Shown here: one piece after another, positions 1-7,539 of the stretch
How positions within the stretch are numbered: position 1 is the first letter of the stretch
Layout of the letters: each line of letters opens with the position of its first letter
Assembly (NCBI GenBank): GCA_027064085.1
Contig: JAMOQH010000014.1
Location: 1 to 21,904 of the forward strand
Length of the DNA: 21,904 bases
From: a bacterium
GTDB lineage: Bacteria; UBP6; JAFGXH01
Reading direction: 5' to 3'
The notes under the pieces: generated by a model
Database searches by the model: none
Told to the model about the DNA's origin: nothing
The model's input: only the letters and a program-made list of their open reading frames with translations
Program-made: the position numbers and the translations under genes

Positions 1-65
1 ATAGAATTAAACTTGCAGATGAATTTAAAGAAAAATTAGAATATTATCTTAATTATAGCCTATAA
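1..65 (+). CDS. 3' end of an unidentified gene (partial)
   Basis: The frame that begins at base 3 is open to a TAA at 63-65 and reads IKLADEFKEKLEYYLNYSL at its end. This is a charged, helix-like tail typical of a real protein, while the other two frames stop within the first 40 bases. The gene enters from outside the window, so its family cannot be named. It points toward the convergent fadN. Confidence 0.35.
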   Translation, partial: RIKLADEFKEKLEYYLNYSL

Positions 66-360
66 AATATTTGTACTCTCTTGTTGAGTTTTGCTTTTAT
101 TAAATATTTACAATTTAGTTTATTTTTGCTCAAATAACACTTGTTTTAATGAAAGTACTGAAAGAATATCAGATAGTGTATATTAAAATTGTGTCTAAAA
201 TATTTACCTGTTTTAAGCGTATGTTGAATTCTATCTTGAGTATCTTTCTTGAGTATCTTTCATTCCTGATAATCTCATAAATATCCTAAATAAATCTAAG
301 CTATTTCGTGATTTTAACTAGCAACTTGGGAAATCTGATTATAGGCAGGAATTGATTATT
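66..360. other. Intergenic region between convergent genes
   Basis: No convincing ORF, RNA or strong rho-independent terminator was seen between the upstream + strand gene tail and the 3' end of fadN. The only structure recognised is the decayed copy of the fadN 3' end at 204-282. Confidence 0.5.
204..282 (-). pseudogene. Decayed duplicate of the fadN 3' end
   Basis: This stretch matches 377-442, the codons for the last residues of FadN, in the same orientation. Over 66 aligned bases there are only two substitutions. It also carries a 13-base tandem duplication (CTTGAGTATCTTT twice, 234-259). Read on the - strand, the copy starts like FadN (MRLSGMKDTQ) and then shifts frame at the tandem duplication and stops. 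Weaker similarity continues for about 10 bases on the low-coordinate side. It is therefore a non-coding remnant or templated insertion and not a functional second gene. The near identity suggests a recent origin or gene conversion. Confidence 0.85.
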
Positions 361-2835
361 CTAATTTCTAAGAGGTTTACCTGTTTTAAGCATATGTTGA
401 ATTCTATCTTGAGTATCTTTCATTCCTAATAATCTCATAAATGATTCTCTTTCTAATTCTAAAAGTCTATCTTCAGTTACAGGAAGAGCATAACTAGTGT
501 TCCCGCCACCTAGGATATTTGCTAATTCCATAGATACAACTCTATCATGTGGGGTAGTCATTCCTAATTTTTCAAAATTATCTAAATTCATTGAAATTGC
601 TGTTTTAACAACTTCTGCACCAGGAAGATAAACAACTGCACCCTTTTCTTTAGGTACAAAGTTTTTAGCATATTCTAATACATCAGCTTTTGCATCTGCA
701 AGCAAGTAATCCTTGTTCGTTGTAATTCTTGTGTTTTCTTTTTTGAGATAACCAAAACTGATTGCCTCAGGACCACTTGTTGCTACTTGAGCCATACCTA
801 TAGTAGAGAATGTTTTAACCAAATGAAACATTGGTCCAGGAACATGTCCTCTCCAAGCATCCCAAAACATAGGATAACCTTTGCCTATTTTAGTTAGATT
901 TTTCTTATGAAATTTTTCTGCATTTCTAAAAATAAGCTCTTTTGTTCCGCCACCAGCAGGGATTAGCCCAACTCCAACTTCAACTAAACCCAAGTAAGTT
1001 TCGCCTAATACACGGTTATGGGTTGCATGCATAGATATTTCAGCTCCACCACCAAATGTTAAACCATGAGGAGCTACAACAACGGGAAATTTAGCATATT
1101 TGAAAGCCATATTTGCATATTGAAGTTTTTTAGCCATTTCTTCTACTTCAGAAAATTTACCTTGGCTTACAGCCATCATAACTTGCATTAAATTTGCACC
1201 CGCAGAAAAATGTTCACCTTGATTAGTAATGACTAAGCCCTTATAACGCTTTATTTCAACTAGTTCAATTGCTTTATATTGTGCATCAATAATATCCATA
1301 TCAATAGCATTCATTTTGGTATGAAACTCTAAGTTTAAAACTCCATCACCAAGATTGTAAATACTTGCACTTGGATTTCTGAAAATTTCATAAACTGTAT
1401 TTTCTAAAGGTTTTAAATAAATGATAGGTTTTGGAACAAGAATTTCTTTGTATTCATTAGTTAATACATCAAAATAATATCTTTTACCATGTTCTTCTTT
1501 ATAGAAACTATCTGCATGTTCTAAAACTTGGTCTATAACAGCAGGTACCTTTAATCCTTCAGCTTCTATTCTTTCTTTAGTTTCTTTAATTCCTAAGGCA
1601 TCCCAAGTTTCAAAAGGACCTAATTCCCAATTAAAACCCCATTTCATTGCATTATCTATGTTTACAATATCATCAGCGATTTCACCAAGTTTTTTTGCTG
1701 AATAAATTAAAGTATCTCTAAATACATTCCATGCTAAAGTTGCAGCTAGATCTGGTTTACCGGTTTTTTTGTCTGTATAATTACAAACAGCTTTAATCCT
1801 TTTACCAACATTAGAAATTGATTTAGCTTTTTTAAGTGATTTAAAACTAACTTTTTCCTTTGGCTCATATTCAAAAGTATTAAGATTTAAAGATTTAATT
1901 TCTTTACCTTCTTTTAAATAAAAACCTTTTCTTACTTTTTGACCTATCCAACCTTTTTCTACTAATTTATTAACTACATCAGGAACAACAAAAGCATCTA
2001 GCTCATCATCGTCTTTTGCATTATCAAAAACTGTATTTGTAGCATGAACTAAAGTATCTATTCCAACAACATCACCAGTTCTAAATACAGCTGATTTAGG
2101 TTTACCTGTTGCAGGTCCCATTATCTTATCTACAACATCAAGTTTTAGATTATCTTTGATAGTATACTGCATTGTTTTCATTAATGAATAAACACCAATT
2201 CTGTTACCAATAAAATTTGGAGTGTCTTTACCAAAAACAATTCCTTTACCTAAAACTTTTTCACCAAATGTAGCAATAGTATCAGAAACTTTTTTAAGAG
2301 TATCAACACCATTAACCAATTCTAATAGTTTCATGTATCTAACTGGATTAAAAAAGTGAGTTACCATAAAATGGCCTGTAAACTCTTTATCGTCTTTATA
2401 TGGTTCCATCATATCTTTGATAGATATACCGGATGTATTTGAAGTTAAAATACTTCCGGGTTTTCTGTGTTTTCTAACTAAATCAAAAACAATATGTTTA
2501 ATTTTTAAACTTTCAACAACAACTTCAATAATCCAGTCTGCTTCAGTAAGCATATCTGTGTTGTCAGTTAAGTTTCCTGTTTTGATTAATTTTGCGTTAC
2601 TTTTTACATAAAAAGGAGCTGGTTTTAACTTTAATTGAGCTGCTAATCCTGCTTCTACAATAGAATTTCTCCATTTTGGGTCATTTTCATCAATACCTTT
2701 TGCTTTTAATTCGTCTGTATATCTTGGTACAATATCAAGTAAATTAACACTGATTCCAGCATTTGCAAGGTGAGCCGCAATAGCTCCCCCCATTACTCCT
2801 GCACCTATTACAGCGACTTTTTTTATTTCATACAT
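361..2835 (-). CDS. fadN: FadN-type 3-hydroxyacyl-CoA dehydrogenase/enoyl-CoA hydratase
   Basis: This 824-aa bifunctional beta-oxidation enzyme would hydrate enoyl-CoA and oxidise the 3-hydroxyacyl-CoA with NAD+. An N-terminal Rossmann domain carries GAGVMGGAIAAHLANAG (residues 11-27). The dehydrogenase part keeps S132-N133, the catalytic His in VTHFFNP (H160) and E172. The 3HCDH C-domain follows at about residues 200-320. A crotonase fold lies near 480-700, with the oxyanion-hole segment GEHFSAGANL, GGGAE (about residue 597) and GLVEVGVG supplying the two glutamates. The order dehydrogenase then hydratase is that of Bacillus FadN and the reverse of E. coli FadB/FadJ, hence the symbol. The start has a GAGAGG-like ribosome site. 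It lies 15 nt behind fadA and is probably cotranscribed. A degraded copy of its 3' end lies downstream at 204-282. Confidence 0.93.
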   Translation of the reverse strand: MYEIKKVAVIGAGVMGGAIAAHLANAGISVNLLDIVPRYTDELKAKGIDENDPKWRNSIVEAGLAAQLKLKPAPFYVKSNAKLIKTGNLTDNTDMLTEADWIIEVVVESLKIKHIVFDLVRKHRKPGSILTSNTSGISIKDMMEPYKDDKEFTGHFMVTHFFNPVRYMKLLELVNGVDTLKKVSDTIATFGEKVLGKGIVFGKDTPNFIGNRIGVYSLMKTMQYTIKDNLKLDVVDKIMGPATGKPKSAVFRTGDVVGIDTLVHATNTVFDNAKDDDELDAFVVPDVVNKLVEKGWIGQKVRKGFYLKEGKEIKSLNLNTFEYEPKEKVSFKSLKKAKSISNVGKRIKAVCNYTDKKTGKPDLAATLAWNVFRDTLIYSAKKLGEIADDIVNIDNAMKWGFNWELGPFETWDALGIKETKERIEAEGLKVPAVIDQVLEHADSFYKEEHGKRYYFDVLTNEYKEILVPKPIIYLKPLENTVYEIFRNPSASIYNLGDGVLNLEFHTKMNAIDMDIIDAQYKAIELVEIKRYKGLVITNQGEHFSAGANLMQVMMAVSQGKFSEVEEMAKKLQYANMAFKYAKFPVVVAPHGLTFGGGAEISMHATHNRVLGETYLGLVEVGVGLIPAGGGTKELIFRNAEKFHKKNLTKIGKGYPMFWDAWRGHVPGPMFHLVKTFSTIGMAQVATSGPEAISFGYLKKENTRITTNKDYLLADAKADVLEYAKNFVPKEKGAVVYLPGAEVVKTAISMNLDNFEKLGMTTPHDRVVSMELANILGGGNTSYALPVTEDRLLELERESFMRLLGMKDTQDRIQHMLKTGKPLRN

Positions 2836-2850
2836 TTATCAACCTCTCAA

Positions 2851-4008
2851 TTAAATTCTTTCAATAATAGTTGCAATACCTTGTCCGCCACCTATACACA
2901 TAGTAGCTAAACCAGTAGTTCCACCTTTTTGCTCAAGAACATTAATTAAAGTTGTTATTATTCTTGCTCCTGATGCTCCAAGAGGGTGACCTAGAGCGAT
3001 AGCTCCACCATTCATATTAAGTTTAGTTGTATCAATTTCTAGTTCTTTAATAACTGAGATTGATTGAGCAGAAAATGCTTCATTTAATTCAATATAATCT
3101 ATATCTGCAAGAGTCATTCCTGCACGCTTTAATGCTTTTTTAGTTGATGGAACTGGTCCTAAGCCCATTAATTCAGGTGCTACCCCTGCAACTCCCATTG
3201 ATTTGATTCTTGCTAGTGGTGTTAAGCCTAACTCTTTAGCTTTATTTTCTGTCATCATAATAACACCGGCTGCTCCATCTGTAAGCGGACTACTACTTCC
3301 TGCAGTAACAGTTCCATTTTTATCAAAAACAGGCCTTAATTTTGCTAAACCTTCAATAGATGAATTTGCTCTAACATTATCATCTGTATCGAAGAAAATT
3401 TCATTGCCGTTTAAATCTATAGTTTTATAACCTACAATTTCTTTTTTAAATCTTCCATTTTTAATAGCATCAGCTGCTTTTAAATGAGAGGCAACTGCAA
3501 ATTCATCTTGTTCTTTTCTTGAGATATTATATTTAAGTGCTAAGTTTTCAGCTGTGATACCCATAGATATATAAGCTTCAGGCATCATTTCATATAATTT
3601 TTTAGATGGAAGAGGGTTAAATCCTCCCATAGGAACTTTTGTCATTGATTCTACACCAAGAGCCATAAAAATATCACCATAACCAGTCATTAAGCCTTGG
3701 GCTGCATAGTGAATTGTTGACATTGAAGAACCACAAAAACGGTTAATTGTTGTCGCTGCAACATGATTAGGAATACCAGCTAAAAATGAGATAAGCCTTG
3801 AAACATTAAGGCCTTGTTCGCCTTCAGGCATTGCACAACCAGTTAAAACATCTTCCAAATCACCAGGTTTAACAGCTGGAGCTACTTTTTTCAATAAGTC
3901 TTTTGCTACTTCTGCTGCAAATTCATCAGGACGAGAAGCTGCTAAGCCCCCTTTAATTGCTCTACCCATTGCTGTTCTTGATGCAGCTACAATTACTACA
4001 TTATCCAT
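2851..4008 (-). CDS. fadA: Acetyl-CoA C-acyltransferase (3-ketoacyl-CoA thiolase)
   Basis: This 385-aa thiolase would cleave 3-ketoacyl-CoA with CoA to acetyl-CoA plus a shortened acyl-CoA, the last step of beta-oxidation. It is cytoplasmic. The nucleophile is C92 in NRFCGSSMS. The second active-site set is H341 in GGAIALGHPLGASGAR and C371 in CIGGGQG. Length and motif spacing match the family. The start follows a perfect AGGAGG. It is first in an operon with fadN, the usual partner, and its leader holds a FadR-like operator. No acyl-CoA dehydrogenase gene is visible here, so the first oxidation step must be encoded elsewhere. A biosynthetic thiolase (AtoB type) cannot be fully excluded, but the fadN partner favours degradation. 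Confidence 0.94.
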   Translation of the reverse strand: MDNVVIVAASRTAMGRAIKGGLAASRPDEFAAEVAKDLLKKVAPAVKPGDLEDVLTGCAMPEGEQGLNVSRLISFLAGIPNHVAATTINRFCGSSMSTIHYAAQGLMTGYGDIFMALGVESMTKVPMGGFNPLPSKKLYEMMPEAYISMGITAENLALKYNISRKEQDEFAVASHLKAADAIKNGRFKKEIVGYKTIDLNGNEIFFDTDDNVRANSSIEGLAKLRPVFDKNGTVTAGSSSPLTDGAAGVIMMTENKAKELGLTPLARIKSMGVAGVAPELMGLGPVPSTKKALKRAGMTLADIDYIELNEAFSAQSISVIKELEIDTTKLNMNGGAIALGHPLGASGARIITTLINVLEQKGGTTGLATMCIGGGQGIATIIERI

Positions 4009-4039
4009 TAAATCCTCCTAAAAGTTTAATAATTAAATT

Positions 4040-4059
4040 ATGAATGAACACTCATTCAT
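4040..4059. promoter_or_regulatory. FadR-type (TetR family) operator in the fadA leader
   Basis: ATGAATGA-ACAC-TCATTCAT is a perfect inverted repeat with 8-bp arms. It closely matches the Bacillus FadR box TGAATGANTANTCATTCA, differing only at one defined central base. It lies just downstream of the predicted fadA transcription start, an ideal position for a repressor that acyl-CoA would release. The likely regulator is a TetR-family protein. One is encoded at 13845-14444, but the link between the two is an inference. Confidence 0.75.
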
Positions 4060-4074
4060 TTCGTGATTAATGAT

Positions 4075-4103
4075 AATCTAACAAGCTAATTTTAATATGT
4101 CAA
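4075..4103 (-). promoter_or_regulatory. Promoter of the fadA-fadN operon
   Basis: On the - strand a perfect TTGACA (4103-4098), 17 nt and TAGATT (4080-4075) form a sigma-70-like promoter. The predicted start near 4068 is about 60 nt before the fadA ATG. The FadR-like repeat begins about 9 nt downstream of that start. Confidence 0.65.
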
Positions 4104-4190
4104 GAAAAATAGAGTTTTTTGCTGAAAATATTTTTTTTTCTTCTTTTATGCTTCAATTAACTTTTCAAAAGTTATTTTTCGCAAACATTC

Positions 4191-4207
4191 AAACAACAGA
4201 GTTGTTT
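4191..4207. repeat. Hairpin between divergent promoters
   Basis: AAACAAC-AGA-GTTGTTT is a perfect 7-bp stem with a 3-nt loop. It is flanked by TTCAAA and TTTGAA, which could extend the pairing with bulges. It could be an operator or cruciform. Neither neighbouring gene needs a terminator here, so no function is assigned. Confidence 0.3.
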
Positions 4208-4300
4208 TCATTTGAAAATTTAACTAAATTTTAATTTATTTAAATTTTAATTATTAACATGATAATGAAATCACAAAAAAATTAAAAGTTTTTAAAAAAC

Positions 4301-4328
4301 TTGTAAAATCATTAATTACATATATAAT
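4301..4328 (+). promoter_or_regulatory. Promoter of rsgA
   Basis: TTGTAA (4301-4306), 16 nt and a perfect TATAAT (4323-4328) lie about 25 nt upstream of the rsgA start codon. This implies a very short leader of roughly 18 nt. Confidence 0.6.
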
Positions 4329-4353
4329 AGTATTTGGATTTTAATGGGTTTTA

Positions 4354-5268
4354 ATGAAAATAGAAAATAATATTGTAAAAGTAATTGAAGTACATAGAGG
4401 TGAGATAATTTCTTACCTAAATAATAAGAAAATAAAGGTAAAAATACCTCGTTCTCTTTTAAATAATCATAAAGAAGAACGAAATTATGTTACTGTTGGT
4501 GATAAAATAGAGATTTATTTTGATAAAAAAGCTAAGAGGTATATTCTTCTTAAAAGATTTGATAGGTTTAATCAGATATCTAGAAAAGATCCTTTCTTAT
4601 CACATATCTCTCATGTAATTGCATCAAATATTGATTATTTAGGGCTTGTCATATCTCTTAAAAATCCTGATATTAATTGGGAATTAATTGATAGATACTT
4701 AATCACTGCAGATAAATATGAAATTGATGTATTGTTGATATTAAATAAAGTTGACTTATTAACAAAAGAAGAAATTAATACACTTCCTCTTCCTACATAT
4801 AAAAATTTAGATATTGAAATTAACTTGGTTTCAGCTAAGAGTAATCTAGGCTTTGATGATTTAAAAAATAAAATTAAGGATAAAGTAACTTTATTTTCAG
4901 GTCCATCAGGAGCAGGCAAGTCAACAATATTAAATTTATTAGACCCAACTGTACTACAAAAAACATCTTTAGTTTCCCAAAAGGACAATAGGGGGCGTCA
5001 TACTACTAGATCAACAAAACTTGTTACACTAAAAGATGGTGGTTTTATAATTGATAGCCCTGGAGTACAAGATTTTTCACTTGATAAAATGACAACAGAA
5101 GATATCAAAAAGCATTATAATGACTTTTATCCTTATGCTGAAAATTGTAAATATAAAAATTGTTCACATATCAATGAAAATATTTGTGGAGTAAAAACTG
5201 CAATTAAAAACGATTTGATTTCAGAATTAAGATATAATAACTATAAAAACATTGTTTCCTCCATATAA
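4354..5268 (+). CDS. rsgA: Small-ribosomal-subunit biogenesis GTPase RsgA
   Basis: This 304-aa circularly permuted GTPase would act in late 30S subunit maturation. An N-terminal OB-fold region (about 1-75) precedes the permuted GTPase domain: G4 NKVD at 131-134, G5-like SAKS at 160-163, the P-loop GPSGAGKST at 183-191, the G2 segment GRHTTRST at 214-221 and G3 DSPG at 234-237. The C-terminal zinc-binding signature is C265-x4-C270-x-H272-x5-C278. Motif order and length are those of RsgA (YjeQ/YloQ). The chosen ATG is preceded by only a weak GGG. An out-of-frame ATG ten bases upstream quickly meets a stop, so it cannot be the start. It appears monocistronic. Confidence 0.95.
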   Translation: MKIENNIVKVIEVHRGEIISYLNNKKIKVKIPRSLLNNHKEERNYVTVGDKIEIYFDKKAKRYILLKRFDRFNQISRKDPFLSHISHVIASNIDYLGLVISLKNPDINWELIDRYLITADKYEIDVLLILNKVDLLTKEEINTLPLPTYKNLDIEINLVSAKSNLGFDDLKNKIKDKVTLFSGPSGAGKSTILNLLDPTVLQKTSLVSQKDNRGRHTTRSTKLVTLKDGGFIIDSPGVQDFSLDKMTTEDIKKHYNDFYPYAENCKYKNCSHINENICGVKTAIKNDLISELRYNNYKNIVSSI

Positions 5269-5311
5269 AAAGACCGAAAACATAATATTTATTGGTGATT
5301 TTCATAAAAAA

Positions 5312-5342
5312 TAGACAAATGGTTGATTTTTTTATGTATAAT
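5312..5342 (+). promoter_or_regulatory. Candidate promoter of the EGF-lipoprotein operon
   Basis: TAGACA (5312-5317) and a perfect TATAAT (5337-5342) lie 35-65 nt upstream of the likely start codon, but the 19-nt spacer is longer than ideal. A TTGATT at 5323 with TAGTAT at 5346 (17-nt spacer) is an alternative. Confidence 0.4.
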
Positions 5343-5376
5343 TATTAGTATGATACTAGACAGTATGGAGTGTTTT

Positions 5377-7515
5377 ATGAAAAAGATAGTTTTTTTATTT
5401 TTAGTTTTTTCCTTTTTGGTATTGTCATGTTCTGACGATAAAAAACCTGAAGATTTATCAGGGCAATTAAATCAAAATTGTAAAGTTGGAAGTATATGTA
5501 ATGCTGATTTAGCATGCAATAATGATAATAAATGTATTTCAAAGGACGAAGCTTGTAAGTATATTACTTGTTCAAGTAATATTGATAATTTAAGCCATGG
5601 TAGTTGTATTTTAGAAAATAGTAAAACTGTTTGTGAGTGTGAAATAGGTTATGTAAGATCAGGTTATACTGGAACAAAATGTGAACCTACAGATATCTGT
5701 ACGGGAATTACCTGTTCTAGTCATGGTGTTTGCAAAGAGCTTAATGGTGTTGCTCGATGTGAATGTGATTCAGGTTATTCCCCAGATGGAACAGGAGAAC
5801 ATTGTATTAAAGATACTGATCCTTGTGTAAATATTAACTGTGGTGGTGAAGATAGAGGAACTTGTCAATCAAATGCAGGAATCTTAGAATGTGTCTGTGA
5901 ATCAGGCTATCATGCTCAAGGTTTAAATTGTATTTCTGATAATAATCCTTGTGAGGGTATTGACTGTGGTGGAGACGATAAAGGAACATGTGAAGTTAAT
6001 GGTAGTGATGCTTCTTGTAATTGCAAAACTGGTTTTGTTGCCAATGGATTAACCTGTGTTGATGAAAGCAATAATCCTTGTAAAGATCAAAACTGTAGTG
6101 GTTTTGGTAACTGTGAAGTACATAATGATGAAGCAACTTGTATATGTGAAACTGGTTATACTCCTGGTGAAAATTTAACATGTATTGAAAATTCAGGTGA
6201 TGTTTGCGAGGATATATTATGTAGTGGTCATGGATACTGTGATTCAACTACCGGTATTCCAGTGTGTCAGTGCGAGGGAGGATATGTAGCAAATGGATTA
6301 GAGTGTGTTCTCGATACTCCTGAAGTATGTCAAGCTGATGCAATGTGTTACGATAAGCCTACAAATGGCACACTTCATGGGCATTGTGTTCTTGACGATA
6401 CAAATCAAGCTAAATGTATTTGTGATGAAGGGTATTTAGCATCGGGTTATATGTGTATTCCCGATATAGGTAGTCCTTGTTATGAGCAAACTTGTAGTGA
6501 TAATGGTGTTTGTAAAGTAGGGTATTTGGATGTTCCTTATTGTGAATGTGATGATGGATATATAACATCTGGAGATGATAATTTATCATGTACTTCTGTT
6601 ACAGATGCTTGTACTGGCCAGTCTTGCAGTGGTAATGGAACTTGTGTTGCTAATGGTTATAATGGTATCACATGTGAGTGTGATGATGGTTTTGTTGCAG
6701 TAGGTTTAGAATGTGTTACGAATCCATGTTTGGATAACCCTTGTAATTCTAAATCAAACACAAGTAGTAATGCTTGTGTTGCTCATTCAGATGCTTCTTA
6801 TTCATGTCAATGTGATGTTGGTTATTATTGGGACTCAGTTCAGCAATCTTGTTTAGATTCAAATGGTTTATGTGAAAACGAAAATACTCATCCTGATGGT
6901 GGCTCTTGTGTTTGTGATGTAGATTACACCCTAGATATTGAATCAGAAGCTTGTTTACCTACATCAGGTGATTTATGCAGTCCAAATCCATGTGCTGCTA
7001 ATTTAAATAGTAAATGCCTTGTTAAGGATACTGCTGGAATATTAACTACTGTTTGCCTTTGTAAAGAAGGATTTTCTTTAAATTCATCAGGTGAATGCGT
7101 TACTGATGTTTGTGCAGACGATCCTTGTTTTGAAGATCATAAAACAGTTTGTAGCAAAGATGGTAATACTTTTAAGTGTTCATGCGATAATGGTTATGTT
7201 TTAGATGGAAATAACCACTGTGTAAGAGATGATTCATTATGCAATGCAAATTCATGTACTGGAGAACACATGACTGGAGTGTGTCAAGTTCTTCAAGGAA
7301 GTATAATCTGCGAGTGTAGTACAGGATTTACTGGAGAAAATTGTGAAATATCTTGTAGTGATTGTGCTGGTGTTGCAAATGCTACTGGAGATTGCAGTGT
7401 TTTAGATTATGATTGGTATCATGGTCAATGGTGTACTTGTGAAAATGGTTTTAATTTTGAATATGAAGTTGATGATAACAATGAACCAACAAGTTTTTCT
7501 TGTGTTCAACAATAA
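5377..7515 (+). CDS. EGF-like repeat lipoprotein
   Basis: The true start is probably the ATG at 5377, which has GGAG upstream and begins MKKIVFLFLVFSFLVLSC, a lipoprotein signal with lipobox VLSC (lipidated C18). The 712-aa product would be anchored in the outer membrane, since residue +2 is Ser and not Asp. After a Cys-containing linker come about 15 tandem EGF-like modules of 35-50 residues, each with roughly C-x4-6-C-x5-7-C...C-x-C-x8-12-C and a GY or GF before the last Cys. Modules 3 and 4 are close copies of each other, and one module near residues 520-550 is short. No enzyme domain is present, so a role in adhesion or protein binding is likely. The next gene is 24 nt downstream and probably cotranscribed. 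Expression would need oxidative disulfide formation in the envelope. Confidence 0.85.
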   Translation: MKKIVFLFLVFSFLVLSCSDDKKPEDLSGQLNQNCKVGSICNADLACNNDNKCISKDEACKYITCSSNIDNLSHGSCILENSKTVCECEIGYVRSGYTGTKCEPTDICTGITCSSHGVCKELNGVARCECDSGYSPDGTGEHCIKDTDPCVNINCGGEDRGTCQSNAGILECVCESGYHAQGLNCISDNNPCEGIDCGGDDKGTCEVNGSDASCNCKTGFVANGLTCVDESNNPCKDQNCSGFGNCEVHNDEATCICETGYTPGENLTCIENSGDVCEDILCSGHGYCDSTTGIPVCQCEGGYVANGLECVLDTPEVCQADAMCYDKPTNGTLHGHCVLDDTNQAKCICDEGYLASGYMCIPDIGSPCYEQTCSDNGVCKVGYLDVPYCECDDGYITSGDDNLSCTSVTDACTGQSCSGNGTCVANGYNGITCECDDGFVAVGLECVTNPCLDNPCNSKSNTSSNACVAHSDASYSCQCDVGYYWDSVQQSCLDSNGLCENENTHPDGGSCVCDVDYTLDIESEACLPTSGDLCSPNPCAANLNSKCLVKDTAGILTTVCLCKEGFSLNSSGECVTDVCADDPCFEDHKTVCSKDGNTFKCSCDNGYVLDGNNHCVRDDSLCNANSCTGEHMTGVCQVLQGSIICECSTGFTGENCEISCSDCAGVANATGDCSVLDYDWYHGQWCTCENGFNFEYEVDDNNEPTSFSCVQQ

Positions 7516-7539
7516 AAAATTTATATAGGAGGTAGTATG

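Larger units (their letters stand above)
4009..4353. other. Divergent promoter region fadA <> rsgA
   Basis: This 345-nt, very AT-rich region holds, from left to right, the fadA ribosome site, the FadR-like operator, the fadA promoter, a 7-bp hairpin with a longer imperfect TTCAAA/TTTGAA context, and the rsgA promoter. No ORF was seen. Confidence 0.6.

Noticed and set aside
4635-4988. Antisense 117-codon ORF inside rsgA
   Set aside because: It lies wholly opposite a strongly conserved GTPase domain, has no ribosome site, and its open frame follows from the rsgA codon pattern.
5996-6247. Antisense ORF in the EGF array rich in His and Tyr
   Set aside because: The His/Tyr/Asn composition is what the reverse of the repetitive EGF codons gives. 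There is no start signal.
5377-7515. Tandem DNA repeat or CRISPR-like array
   Set aside because: The periodicity is at protein level (EGF-like modules of varying length). DNA repeats are imperfect with no constant repeat/spacer pattern.
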